Source: Paracoccus saliphilus (GTDB lineage Bacteria; Pseudomonadota; Alphaproteobacteria; Rhodobacterales; Rhodobacteraceae). Taken from it: a stretch of 48,008 nucleotides of DNA. A program made the translations under genes and the position numbers. The stretch lies in NCBI GenBank assembly GCA_003255745.1, contig KZ836032.1, positions 5,176 to 53,183 on the forward strand, read 5' to 3'. Shown piece after piece: positions 8,210 through 17,274 of this stretch; the first letter of the stretch is position 1; each line of letters starts with the position of its first letter. Under the pieces are notes generated by a model. It did not search any database, was not told the DNA's origin, and saw only the letters and a program-made list of their open reading frames with translations.

Positions 8210-9607
8210 TCAGCTGATCTCATAGGGCAGCGGCCCGTCCCTGTCCGACGGGATCCGCAGGGGCCGGTCGATGGGCGGGACAGACCGCTGATGACAATCC
8301 GGCCGCGGGCAGATGCGGCACGAGATCCCGATCGGCTCGAAGGCGCGCGGCTTGGTCAGGTCCAGTCCGTCGGCATAGACCATCCCTTCGGCCTGCGTCA
8401 CCTCCACCCCCAGACCGATGGCAAAGCGGCGCACCGGGGCATTGAAGGCGCCCGCATGTTTCGACACGTCCCGCGCCAGCAGCAGATAGCGTACCCCGTC
8501 CGGCGTCTCGGCCAGCTGCCGCAGGAAGCGCCCCGGTTGTTCAAAGGCCTGATGCACGTTCCACAGCGGGCAGGCGCCGCCAAAGCGGGCGAATTGCAGG
8601 CGCGTGGCCGAATGGCGCTTGGTGATGGTGCCGGCCTGATCGACACGGACGAAAAAGAAGGGCACCCCCTTGGCGCCCGGCCGTTGCATCGTCGACAGCC
8701 GATGCGCGACCTGTTCCAGCGAGGCGCCGAACAGGTGGGACAGCCGTTCCAGGTCGTGCCGCTCGGTCCGGGCAGCGGCCAGGAAATGGCGATAAGGCAT
8801 CAGCGCCGCCCCTGCGAAATAATTGGCCATGCCGACACGGGCGATCTCGCGCGCGGTGGCGCTGCGAAACCGCGCCAGGTCCAGCGTCGCGCCCAGCAGG
8901 TCGCCTTGGCGTTCCAGCGCGACCAGGTGCAGCAGCTGGAACAGACGCGTGGGCGCCTCGGCGGCGGCATTCACCAGCAGATGGTTGCCTTGGCGGCGGA
9001 ACACCGAATTTGCCGGCAGTTCGGTCAACTGCACATGGATGTTGCTGGCCGACAGCGCGGCGACGGCCCTTTGCCACAGATCGCCCCGCTGTCCGTCGGG
9101 GCAGGCAAAGCGTTCGGCCGCGCGGTCCACCGCATCGATGTAGTTGTCGCAGTAGTGGAAAAAGTCGCGCACCTCCTCCCAAGGGGTAGTCAGGGCGTTC
9201 TGGCCGGCGGTTCCGATGGCCTCGTCCAGCGCAGCCAGGCGTTCCTGCCCTTCGCGATGCGCGCGATAAAGGTCCAGGAAGGCGCGGGCCAGCACCGGCG
9301 CATTGGTCGCAGCCAGGCGCAGGTCGGCCAGGGGCGGGGTGCTGTCGAACAGGGGATCGGCTAGCGCCTCCTGCATGTCGATGACCATGCGCTGTGCGTC
9401 ACCGGCCGCAAGGGTGGTCAGGTCGATGCCGTATTCCTGTGCCAGCCGTAGCAGGACGCCGGCGCTGATCGGCCGGTGGTTGTTTTCCATCTGCGACAGA
9501 TAAGGCAGCGAGACGCCCAAGGACTCTGCAAAGCGGCGCTGCGTCAGGCTGGCGCGGGCCCGTGTTTCGCGCAGCGCACTGCCGGCATAGATCTTTTGCG
9601 TGGCCAT
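8210..9607 (-). CDS. ScfR/PccR-type short-chain fatty acyl-CoA-responsive regulator
   Basis: The 465-residue protein starts with an XRE helix-turn-helix (about 8-62; LTQRRFAESLGVSLPYLSQMENNHRP). A middle IrrE/DUF955-like region follows, then a DUF2083-type C-terminal domain containing the cysteine cluster CRICPRPDC. This is the architecture of the short-chain fatty acyl-CoA regulator family (RamB, PrpR/MccR, PccR), which senses acyl-CoAs and controls propionyl-CoA, glyoxylate or methylcitrate genes. Its own promoter carries two CTTTGCAA direct repeats, consistent with autoregulation. Which acyl-CoA it binds and which branch it controls are inferences; PccR-like control of propionyl-CoA use is most plausible in this lineage. 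Confidence 0.9.
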   Translation of the reverse strand: MATQKIYAGSALRETRARASLTQRRFAESLGVSLPYLSQMENNHRPISAGVLLRLAQEYGIDLTTLAAGDAQRMVIDMQEALADPLFDSTPPLADLRLAATNAPVLARAFLDLYRAHREGQERLAALDEAIGTAGQNALTTPWEEVRDFFHYCDNYIDAVDRAAERFACPDGQRGDLWQRAVAALSASNIHVQLTELPANSVFRRQGNHLLVNAAAEAPTRLFQLLHLVALERQGDLLGATLDLARFRSATAREIARVGMANYFAGAALMPYRHFLAAARTERHDLERLSHLFGASLEQVAHRLSTMQRPGAKGVPFFFVRVDQAGTITKRHSATRLQFARFGGACPLWNVHQAFEQPGRFLRQLAETPDGVRYLLLARDVSKHAGAFNAPVRRFAIGLGVEVTQAEGMVYADGLDLTKPRAFEPIGISCRICPRPDCHQRSVPPIDRPLRIPSDRDGPLPYEIS

Positions 9608-9622
9608 GATCTGCTCCGTCCT

Positions 9623-9652
9623 TTTGCAAAGCTGGTTCTAGCTGTTGCAAAG
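9623..9652 (-). promoter_or_regulatory. Two CTTTGCAA direct repeats, likely ScfR autoregulatory sites
   Basis: On the reverse strand the octamer CTTTGCAA occurs twice (9645-9652 and 9624-9631), 21 bp apart, or two helical turns. The second copy continues as CTTTGCAAAAGG, 17 bp from the start codon. The motif matches the TTTGCAAA core known for RamB/PccR-type regulators. The placement over the 5' leader suggests repression by the gene's own product. The repeats are seen directly; the binding is inferred. Confidence 0.6.
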
Positions 9653-9670
9653 AGGGTCGGGCAAGTCCTG

Positions 9671-10864
9671 TCAGCCTTGGCGGGATAGCTGCCCTTCGCG
9701 GCGAAAGACCCACAGGATCGCGACCAGAGAGCCGAAGGCCGAGGCGCACATGATCGCCAACAGAGGCGTCGCCCCGCTGCCCGGTTGCAGCAGCGCGCCG
9801 GCCAGCGCCGACAGCGCCGCACCCCCCGCCACGGCAAGGGCGCCGCCCAGCCCGGATGCCGTCCCTGCCAGTTCGGGCCGCACGCTCATCATGCCGGCAT
9901 TGGCGTTGGGCAGCACCATGCCGTTGCCCAGGCCCATCACGGCAATGGCGCCAAAAAAGATCAGGGGCCGCACCAGCCCCGCCAGATCAGCCAGCAGCGC
10001 AAGGCCAAGGGCCGCCAGACAGGTGACGGCGCCCATCAGGATCATCCGGTTCAGACCCAGGTGCTGGGAAAACCGCGCCGACAGAAAGTTCCCGATCAGG
10101 TAGCCGATGGAGGGCGCGGCGAACCAATATCCGACCTGTGCCGGCGTCAGTCCGAACACCTGTTCGCCCACAAAGGGCGCGCCGCCCAGATAGGCGAAGA
10201 ACGCCCCCGATGACAGCGTCGCTGCCAGGCAATAGCCCCAGAAACGGTGCGATCGCGCTAGGATCGGATAATTCACCATCTGCGCGCGCAGCGGCATCCC
10301 CCCGCCGCGCACGGTTTCGCCCATGTCGCGCAAGGCGATGGCCAGCACCGCGATACCCAACAGTCCCATTACCGCAAAGTTCGCCTGCCAACCGAACCAT
10401 TCGTCCAGCACCCCGCCGAAGACCGGCGCCATCATTGGCACCACCGCCATGCCCATTGTGACATAGCCCAGCATCGAGGCGGCGCGGTTGCCATCGTAAA
10501 GGTCGCGGATCACCGCGCGCGGCACCAGCATGCAGACGGTGATGACGGATTGCAGCAGGCGGAAGATCAGAAAGGTCGTGGCGTCCGTGGCCAGCAGCGT
10601 GCCGACCGTTGCCAGCAGGAAACTGACCAGCCCCCAAATCACCACCGGCCGGCGGCCGAACCGGTCGCTGATGGGGCCGCCCAGCAGCTGCAGCAGCGCA
10701 CTGGCCCCGATATAGGCCGAAACCGACAGCTGCATCACGCCGTAATCCACGTCGAAATACCGCGCCATGCCCGGCAGTGAGGGCAGGAAGACGTTCATCG
10801 ACAGGGCCGATACGCCGGACAGCGCCACGAGGGTCAGCAGATGGGGGGGCGTGCGGGTGGTCAT
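9671..10864 (-). CDS. Bcr/CflA-type multidrug efflux MFS transporter
   Basis: The 397-residue protein has about 12 hydrophobic segments and the MFS motif-A loop GGPISDRFGRRPV (near residue 75). The helix-4 region SVITVCMLVPRAVIRDLY matches the Bcr/CflA drug-H+ antiporter subfamily. It sits in the inner membrane and would export drugs or small metabolites using the proton gradient. The ATG at 10864 has AAAGGGAAG upstream and is preferred over a start 33 bp earlier. The gene lies 63 bp upstream of the ScfR gene on the same strand, but the intervening CTTTGCAA repeats imply a separate promoter for the regulator. Confidence 0.9.
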   Translation of the reverse strand: MTTRTPPHLLTLVALSGVSALSMNVFLPSLPGMARYFDVDYGVMQLSVSAYIGASALLQLLGGPISDRFGRRPVVIWGLVSFLLATVGTLLATDATTFLIFRLLQSVITVCMLVPRAVIRDLYDGNRAASMLGYVTMGMAVVPMMAPVFGGVLDEWFGWQANFAVMGLLGIAVLAIALRDMGETVRGGGMPLRAQMVNYPILARSHRFWGYCLAATLSSGAFFAYLGGAPFVGEQVFGLTPAQVGYWFAAPSIGYLIGNFLSARFSQHLGLNRMILMGAVTCLAALGLALLADLAGLVRPLIFFGAIAVMGLGNGMVLPNANAGMMSVRPELAGTASGLGGALAVAGGAALSALAGALLQPGSGATPLLAIMCASAFGSLVAILWVFRREGQLSRQG

Positions 10865-10892
10865 GGGCTTCCCTTTGCGGCAGGGCCGGAGT

Positions 10893-10905
10893 TGCACATC
10901 GTGCA
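10893..10905. promoter_or_regulatory. TGCAC-N3-GTGCA palindrome upstream of MFS gene
   Basis: The sequence TGCACATCGTGCA is a perfect 5+5 inverted repeat about 30 bp upstream of the transporter start. It looks like a small repressor operator. No adjacent TetR or MarR gene is present, so the cognate protein is unknown. Confidence 0.35.
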
Positions 10906-10961
10906 GTTCCGGATGCGCTTCTAGACCGCCCGGAGGGCCAAGGCCAGATCCGGCGTAGCTG

Positions 10962-11318
10962 TCAGCCGAAATCGTGGAAGATGAACCAGGCGCCCAGGCA
11001 GATCAGCGAAAACCCGATGCCGTGCTGCCAGCCGATCCTTTCGCCCAGATAGGCCCAGGAAAAGATCGCAAACACCGACAGGCTGATCACCTCCTGGATG
11101 GTCTTCAGCTGTGCTGCGCTGAAATGCCCGTGGCCGATGCGGTTGGCGGGCACCTGCAGCACGTATTCGAAAAAGGCGATTCCCCAGCTGACGAAGATCA
11201 CCGTGAGCAGGGGCGCCGTCTTGAACTTCAGATGGCCGTACCAGGCGGCGGTCATGAAGATGTTGGACGCCAGAAGCAGCCCGACGGTGGCCGCCGGGAC
11301 CGGCAGGCCTATTCCCAT
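10962..11318 (-). CDS. DUF486 family small membrane protein (DMT-like)
   Basis: The 118-residue protein has about four hydrophobic helices and the DUF486 signature (NIFMTAAWYGHLKFK near residue 18, and the AYLGERIGWQHGIGFSLICLGAWFIF end). The family belongs to the drug/metabolite transporter clan; no substrate is established. The ATG at 11318 overlaps the end of dnaB by 10 bp on the same strand. Longer in-frame extensions upstream lie inside dnaB and are unlikely. Translation is probably coupled to dnaB, since no clear ribosome-binding site is visible. Confidence 0.85.
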   Translation of the reverse strand: MGIGLPVPAATVGLLLASNIFMTAAWYGHLKFKTAPLLTVIFVSWGIAFFEYVLQVPANRIGHGHFSAAQLKTIQEVISLSVFAIFSWAYLGERIGWQHGIGFSLICLGAWFIFHDFG

Positions 11319-12808
11319 TGCGTCTGACGATCGCGCGCCAGATTGCCAAAGCGGGTGAACTGTCCTTCGAAGGCCAGCTCGACCGTGCCGATCGGGCCGT
11401 GGCGCTGCTTGCCCAAAATGACCTCGGCCTTGCCGTGGACGTTCTCCATCACCTGCTGCCACTTGGCCATCGCGTCCAGGTCGCTGTCCGATGGCTTTTC
11501 GCGTTCCTTGTAGTATTCCTCGCGGAACACGAACATCACGATGTCGGCGTCCTGCTCGATCGAGCCGGATTCGCGCAGGTCCGAAAGCTGCGGGCGCTTG
11601 TCCTCGCGGTTCTCGACCTGACGCGACAGCTGCGACAGGGCGATGACGGGGATGTTCAGCTCCTTGGCGACGGCCTTCAGGCCCTGCGTGATTTCCGACA
11701 CTTCGTTCACTCGGCTGTCCTTGGCGGTCGCCGCCTTCAGCAGCTGAAGATAGTCGACCATCAGCACGTCCAGCCCATGCGTCCGTTTCAGCTTGCGCGC
11801 CCGCGCGGCCAGCTGGTTGATGGGCAGCGCGGGCGTGTCGTCGATGTAAAGCGGGCAGTTCTGCAGCGCATGGGCGGCCTCGACAAAGCGGCGGAACTCG
11901 GCCTCGTCCATGTTGCCGCTACGGATGCGTTCGGACGGCACCTCGGCGGCCTCGGACAGGATCCGGGCGGCCAGCTGTTCGGCGGACATTTCCAGGCTGA
12001 AAAAGCCCACAACGCCGCCTTCGACCGAGCCTTGGGTGCCGTCGGGCTTTTCGCCCATCTTGTGGGCCTTTGCGATGTTGAAGGCGATGTTCGTGGCCAG
12101 CGATGTTTTCCCCATCGACGGGCGCCCGGCCAGGATGATCAGGTCCGAATTGTTCAACCCGCCCATCTTGGCGTCCAGGTCGATCAGCCCGGTCGATATC
12201 CCCGACAGCTTGCCGTCGCGCTGATAGGCGGCGTTGGCGGCCTGCACGGCGCCCGTGACCGCCTTCAGAAAGCTCTGGAAGCCGCGCTCGGCGACCCCTG
12301 CCTCGCCAAGCTTGTAGAGCGTCTGTTCCGCGGCCTTGATCTGTTCCTCGGCATCGTCGCCCACCTCGACGGTCTGGGCGCGGGCGGCGATGTCCTGGCC
12401 CAGCTGCATCAATTCCCGCCGCAGGGCGAATTCGCGGATCATCTGGGCATAGTCGCGCGCGGCATAGGCGCTGATCGCCGCCGCCGCCATGCGCGCCAGA
12501 TAGGCGGGGCCGCCCAGTTCCTTCAACCCCTCGTCATGTTCCAGGAAGGCCTTGATCGTGACGGGGCTGGCCAAGGCGTTCTTGCGGATACGCTCGGCGC
12601 AGATGTCGAAGATGCGCGAATGCACCGGGTGATAGAAGTGGTCCGACTTGATGATCTGGCTGACCCGGTCGAAGACATCGTTGTTGGTCAGCAGGGCGCC
12701 CAGCAGCTGCTGCTCGGCCTCCAGCGAATAGGGGACGGCCTGTTTGGTGTCCTCCTCCGCCTGACCGGGAACGATGAAGCGCGTGCTGCTGACGGTGAGG
12801 GTGCTCAT
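11309..12808 (-). CDS. dnaB: Replicative DNA helicase DnaB
   Basis: The 499-residue protein is a full-length DnaB. It has the N-terminal DnaG-interaction domain at about 27-130 (PYSLEAEQQLLGALL) and the RecA-like helicase domain from about 195. The domain carries Walker A GRPSMGKTS (228-236), a Walker B-type segment LDVLMVDYLQLL and the sensor region ALSQLSRQVENR. The hexamer unwinds DNA ahead of the replisome. There is no intein or insertion. It follows pyrE on the same strand after a strong hairpin, so it probably has its own promoter in the 60-bp gap. The small DUF486 gene overlaps its 3' end. Confidence 0.97.
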   Translation of the reverse strand: MSTLTVSSTRFIVPGQAEEDTKQAVPYSLEAEQQLLGALLTNNDVFDRVSQIIKSDHFYHPVHSRIFDICAERIRKNALASPVTIKAFLEHDEGLKELGGPAYLARMAAAAISAYAARDYAQMIREFALRRELMQLGQDIAARAQTVEVGDDAEEQIKAAEQTLYKLGEAGVAERGFQSFLKAVTGAVQAANAAYQRDGKLSGISTGLIDLDAKMGGLNNSDLIILAGRPSMGKTSLATNIAFNIAKAHKMGEKPDGTQGSVEGGVVGFFSLEMSAEQLAARILSEAAEVPSERIRSGNMDEAEFRRFVEAAHALQNCPLYIDDTPALPINQLAARARKLKRTHGLDVLMVDYLQLLKAATAKDSRVNEVSEITQGLKAVAKELNIPVIALSQLSRQVENREDKRPQLSDLRESGSIEQDADIVMFVFREEYYKEREKPSDSDLDAMAKWQQVMENVHGKAEVILGKQRHGPIGTVELAFEGQFTRFGNLARDRQTQWE

Positions 12809-12852
12809 GGTCTGCTTGGCCCCTTGTTGGTTGCGGTCCAGATTAAACCGAA

Positions 12853-12881
12853 GCGGCCGGCCGCGTCATCGGGCCGGCCGC
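12853..12881 (-). terminator. Hairpin terminator between pyrE and dnaB
   Basis: GCGGCCGGCC (12853-12862) and GGCCGGCCGC (12872-12881) form a perfect 10-bp stem with a 9-base loop, followed on the reverse strand by TTCGGTTT. It lies 24 bp beyond the pyrE stop and should end the pyrC-pyrE transcript. Confidence 0.7.
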
Positions 12882-12904
12882 AGAATGTTGGGGATAACCC
12901 CGGA

Positions 12905-13576
12905 TCAGCCGTTCGCCGCCTGCCAGGCGCGCGGATCGGTCAGGAAGGCCTCGACTTCGGACAGTGTCGCTTCGTCGAAGGCGCGCTGGTCGCGAGCCTC
13001 GGCCAGAACGTCCCACCAGGTGCACAGGTGGTGCAGCGCCACGCCGTGATCGGCCAGCCGCTGCGTGGTTTCCGGGAAGATGCCGTAATAGAAGATGACC
13101 GCCGTATGGGCGCAGTCGGCGCCCGTCTCGCGGATTGCATCGACGAAGGACAGCTTGCTGCCGCCGTCGGTGGTCAGATCCTCGACCAGCAGGACCCGCT
13201 GGCCCTCGGTCATCACACCCTCGATCCGGGCGTTTCGACCGTAACCCTTGGGCTTTTTCCGCACATAGGTCATCGGCAGACCCAACCGTTCGGCGACCAG
13301 GGCGCCGAAGGGGATGCCCGCCGTCTCACCGCCCGCGACGTTGTCGAATGCCTCGAATCCCGCGTCGCGCATGACCGTCGCGGCCAGAAAATCCATCAGG
13401 GTGGCGCGGACGCGCGGAAAGCTGATGATGCGGCGGCAATCGACATAGGTCGGACCTTTCAGGCCGGACGCATAGGTGAAGGGCTGGGCCGCGTTGAAGT
13501 CGACGGCCTTGATCTCCAGCAGCATCCGGGCGGTCAGGCGGGCAATTTCCTCGCGCGCGGGAAAAGTCAGGCTCAT
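12905..13576 (-). CDS. pyrE: Orotate phosphoribosyltransferase
   Basis: The 223-residue enzyme converts orotate and PRPP to orotidine 5'-phosphate in pyrimidine synthesis. The PRPP-binding loop [13 protein letters not shown] is intact, and the orotate/PRPP site is seen in [17 protein letters not shown]. Its start overlaps the pyrC stop by 4 bp (ATGA), so the two are translationally coupled, with pyrC upstream. The C-terminal tail past the core domain (about 195-223) is the longer form seen in alphaproteobacteria. Confidence 0.96.
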   Translation of the reverse strand: MSLTFPAREEIARLTARMLLEIKAVDFNAAQPFTYASGLKGPTYVDCRRIISFPRVRATLMDFLAATVMRDAGFEAFDNVAGGETAGIPFGALVAERLGLPMTYVRKKPKGYGRNARIEGVMTEGQRVLLVEDLTTDGGSKLSFVDAIRETGADCAHTAVIFYYGIFPETTQRLADHGVALHHLCTWWDVLAEARDQRAFDEATLSEVEAFLTDPRAWQAANG

Positions 13577-14616
13577 TTGTCCTCCAGGTGCCAGTAGAGC
13601 GGAAAGCCGGGGTCGAAGACGGTGACGACCTCATCCCCTGCGGCGATCTGCGCCGGGTAGGTGGCGGGCGTGTCGCGGCGGGTCAGGGTGATGCGGTCAT
13701 CGTTCGGGGCCATGCGATAGAAACCCGCACCGTTGAGGCTGGTGAAAGCCTCCAGCCGGTCCAGCGCGCCCTCGTCCTCGAAGACCTGGGCCAGGATCGA
13801 CATGGTGTTCGGCGCGGTAAAGCAGCCCGCACAGCCGCATGGCTGCAGCTTGGCCGCGTCCGCGTGCGGCGCGCTGTCGGTGCCCAGGAAGAACCGCGGA
13901 TCGCCGCTGGTCGCAGCCTCGCGCAGCGCCAGTCGGTGGGATTCGCGTTTCGCCACCGGCAGGCAATAATAATGGGGCCGGATGCCCCCCGCCAGGATGG
14001 CGTTGCGGTTGATGACCAGGTGATGCGTGGTGATCGTCGCGGCCAGGTCGTCGCCGCCGGCACGGGCATAGGCGACGCCTTCGCTGGTGGTGATGTGCTC
14101 CATCACCACGCGCAGGCCCGGCGTGCGGCGGCGCAGCGGGTCCAGCACGGTGTCGATGAAGACGGCCTCGCGGTCAAAGATGTCGACGGCAGGGTCAGTG
14201 ACCTCTCCATGCACGCAAAGGGTGACGCCGGCCTCGGCCATTGCTTCCAGCACTGGCTGGACGCGGCCGAAATCGGTCACGCCCGAGGCGCTGTTGGTCG
14301 TGGCCCCGGCTGGGTACAGCTTGACCGCGCGGATGATGCCGCCCTGGAAGGCGCTTACCACATCGGCGGCCTCCGTCGCATCGGTCAGATAGAGCGTCAT
14401 CTGCGGCTGCAGCGCAGCACCTGCGGGCAGGGCGGCACGGATGCGGTCGCGATAGGCGGCGGCCTGCGCGCCGGTCACAACCGGCGGCACAAGGTTCGGC
14501 ATGATGATCGCGCGGCCGAAGCCTGCGGAATGCGGCGCGACCGCGGCCAGCATCGCGCCGTCGCGCAGATGCAGGTGCCAGTCGTCCGGGCGGCGGAGGG
14601 TCAGCGTCTGTGTCAT
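13573..14616 (-). CDS. pyrC: Dihydroorotase (class II)
   Basis: The 347-residue protein is an E. coli-type dihydroorotase, which closes carbamoyl-aspartate to dihydroorotate. Zinc ligands are seen in [10 protein letters not shown] (HxH), the bridging lysine in [13 protein letters not shown], histidines in CVHGEV and MEHITT, and the catalytic aspartate in GTDSAPH. The ATG at 14616 has AGAGGCA upstream and is better than an in-frame ATG 18 bp earlier. It is coupled to pyrE, so two de novo pyrimidine steps are co-expressed. Confidence 0.96.
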   Translation of the reverse strand: MTQTLTLRRPDDWHLHLRDGAMLAAVAPHSAGFGRAIIMPNLVPPVVTGAQAAAYRDRIRAALPAGAALQPQMTLYLTDATEAADVVSAFQGGIIRAVKLYPAGATTNSASGVTDFGRVQPVLEAMAEAGVTLCVHGEVTDPAVDIFDREAVFIDTVLDPLRRRTPGLRVVMEHITTSEGVAYARAGGDDLAATITTHHLVINRNAILAGGIRPHYYCLPVAKRESHRLALREAATSGDPRFFLGTDSAPHADAAKLQPCGCAGCFTAPNTMSILAQVFEDEGALDRLEAFTSLNGAGFYRMAPNDDRITLTRRDTPATYPAQIAAGDEVVTVFDPGFPLYWHLEDK

Positions 14617-14774
14617 GGGCTTGCCTCTATACATGGCAGTGGGCGCTTGCCAAGCGGCTGCGGCAAGAATCGGGGAACCCTGTCCGAAGGTGGCGGTTGT
14701 TCTTGGGTGCCGCGAGGCGCAAAATGGAAAGGCTGCGCAGTGTTTGCGACGGCACCTTCAAGAAAGTCCTGCAC

Positions 14775-15089
14775 ATGAACCCGATGCTGCCGATGATCCT
14801 TCCCGCTGCGCAGGTCCGCCTCATCACGCAGTTCAGCCGCATGGCGATCGAATCCCAGATGGTAATCGGCCTTCGTCTGGCAGGGATGATGGGCATCGTG
14901 GCCCAGGCCCCGGGCGAGCCTTTCATGATGGTGGCCGAAAAGCACGCCGCAGTGTCCGAATCGCTGTTCGCGATGGCCAGTGCCGGCATGCGCGGTCACA
15001 GCCCCGAACGCATGATGTCAGCCGCCATGCGGCCCTATGGCAAGCGGACTCGGGCCAACTCGCGCCGGCTTTCGGCGCCAAAGGCCTGA
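14775..15089 (+). CDS. Small Rhodobacterales protein often labelled 'antifreeze'; phasin-like
   Basis: A 104-residue protein rich in methionine and alanine, predicted as amphipathic helices: SRMAIESQMVIGLRLAGMMG, then MVAEKHAAVSESLFAMASAGMRG, ending in a basic tail RPYGKRTRANSRRLS. It resembles a small Rhodobacterales family commonly annotated as 'antifreeze protein', whose helical pattern is phasin-like; a true antifreeze role is not supported. The start is uncertain: ATG 14775 gives the family-like N terminus, whereas ATG 14724 has a better GAGG ribosome-binding site. It is divergent from pyrC. The function is unknown. Confidence 0.6.
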   Translation: MNPMLPMILPAAQVRLITQFSRMAIESQMVIGLRLAGMMGIVAQAPGEPFMMVAEKHAAVSESLFAMASAGMRGHSPERMMSAAMRPYGKRTRANSRRLSAPKA

Positions 15090-15154
15090 GGCAGCAACGG
15101 AAGTTCCACGACCCTCGTTGAAACCGGTCCTTCACGAAAAAAAACGGGGAAGTC

Positions 15155-15907
15155 ATGAAAACGGCTTTGATCACAGGCGGCGCCCAAGGCATCGGCAAGG
15201 GCATCGTGCAGCGGCTGCGATCCGATGGTTGGCGGGTGGCCATCTTCGACATGGATACGCAGGCGCTGGACGAGCTGCGGGCCGAAGATCCGGGCTTGTT
15301 GGCATTGCAGGTGGATGTGGGCGACGAAGGGCAGGTGGCCCAAGCCTTTCAGGCCATATTCGAATGGCTGGACGCTGCGCCGCTGGACCTGCTGGTTTCG
15401 AATGCGGGGCTGGCTGATCCTGTCAGCGGACCCATCGAGGACCTGTCCCTGCAGGATTGGCGCCGCTGGCAGGACAGCCATGTGACGGGCGCGTTTCTCT
15501 GCGTCCGCGCAGCAGTGCCCCTGATGCGGCATGGGGTGGGCAGCATTGTCACCATGGCTTCGACCCGCGCCTTTCAATCAGAGCCGGACACCGAAGCCTA
15601 TGCGGCCGCCAAGGGCGCGCTGGTGGCACTGACCCATGCGCTGGCCGTCAGTCTTGGCCCGCAGATCCGCGTCAACAGCATCCTGCCGGGCTGGATCGAA
15701 ACCGGGCCGTGGCAGAAGCGATCGGCACGCCGTGAGCCTCAACATTCCGACCAGGACAGCAACCAGCATCCCGTGGGCCGTATCGGCCGCCCCGAGGACA
15801 TCGCCGGCCTGGTGGCCTGGCTTGCCTCGGACGAGGCGGGCTTTGTCACCGGCCAGCGTTTCGTTGTCGATGGCGGGATGAGCGTGCGAATGATCTATGC
15901 CGAATGA
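15155..15907 (+). CDS. Short-chain dehydrogenase/reductase (SDR)
   Basis: A classical 250-residue SDR with cofactor motif TGGAQGIG (near 7), NAG near 90, catalytic serine in MASTRAF, YAAAK as the YxxxK motif, and the C-terminal FVTGQRFVVDGGMSVRM signature typical of 3-oxoacyl-ACP-reductase/sugar-dehydrogenase-like SDRs. An aspartate after the second strand (FDMD) suggests a preference for NAD(H). GGGGAAG precedes the ATG. It is a single-gene unit ended by a hairpin. The substrate is unknown. Confidence 0.88.
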   Translation: MKTALITGGAQGIGKGIVQRLRSDGWRVAIFDMDTQALDELRAEDPGLLALQVDVGDEGQVAQAFQAIFEWLDAAPLDLLVSNAGLADPVSGPIEDLSLQDWRRWQDSHVTGAFLCVRAAVPLMRHGVGSIVTMASTRAFQSEPDTEAYAAAKGALVALTHALAVSLGPQIRVNSILPGWIETGPWQKRSARREPQHSDQDSNQHPVGRIGRPEDIAGLVAWLASDEAGFVTGQRFVVDGGMSVRMIYAE

Positions 15908-15912
15908 ATGAA

Positions 15913-15939
15913 AAACGGCGGGACATTGCCCCGCCGTTT
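15913..15939. terminator. Bidirectional terminator between SDR and gap
   Basis: AAACGGCGGG (15913-15922) and CCCGCCGTTT (15930-15939) form a perfect 10-bp stem with a 7-base loop. A-runs flank the left side and T's the right, so it can end both the forward SDR transcript and the reverse gap transcript (TTTTT on the reverse strand). Confidence 0.85.
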
Positions 15940-15959
15940 CCGTGAAATCTGTCCGTTGT

Positions 15960-16961
<1,002 letters not shown>

Positions 16962-17064
16962 GGGTACCCCTCTTGAGCAGGTGACGGTTGCCCCCATCTA
17001 GCGTGGCCGCAGGGGCGATGCAAACGCCGAACTGCTGTTATGCGCTAACTGCCCCGAAGGGCCA

Positions 17065-17208
17065 TCAGCGCCAGAAGCTGAGATATTCGATGAACTGGTC
17101 GATGGTTCTGGCGGCCATCAGCGGCAGCGCGCCATCCAGCCAGACCTGGTCCACAACAAAGGCCGCGGCGATCAGGATCAGCAGGGCAATGGCAATCTGG
17201 TTGGTCAT
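17065..17208 (-). CDS. 47-residue single-pass membrane peptide
   Basis: A small gene with a good ribosome-binding site (GGAGG before ATG at 17208). The peptide has one N-terminal hydrophobic helix (about 4-24, IAIALLILIAAAFVVDQVW) and a conserved-looking amphipathic tail ending IEYLSFWR. It lies between fliG-like and gap on the same strand. I recall similar short proteins beside gap in other Rhodobacteraceae, but could not check. The function is unknown; the peptide is too short for a family call. Confidence 0.6.
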   Translation of the reverse strand: MTNQIAIALLILIAAAFVVDQVWLDGALPLMAARTIDQFIEYLSFWR

Positions 17209-17274
17209 CGGTGCCTCCGGGTGGCCGGGTTTATTGCGCGGGGCCACGGTGGGGGCAAGGGGATGCGCGCAGGG

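Noticed and set aside
11318..13597. Forward 759-codon frame opposite dnaB and pyrE
   Set aside because: It runs through both well-identified genes and a terminator; composition is that of an antisense artefact.
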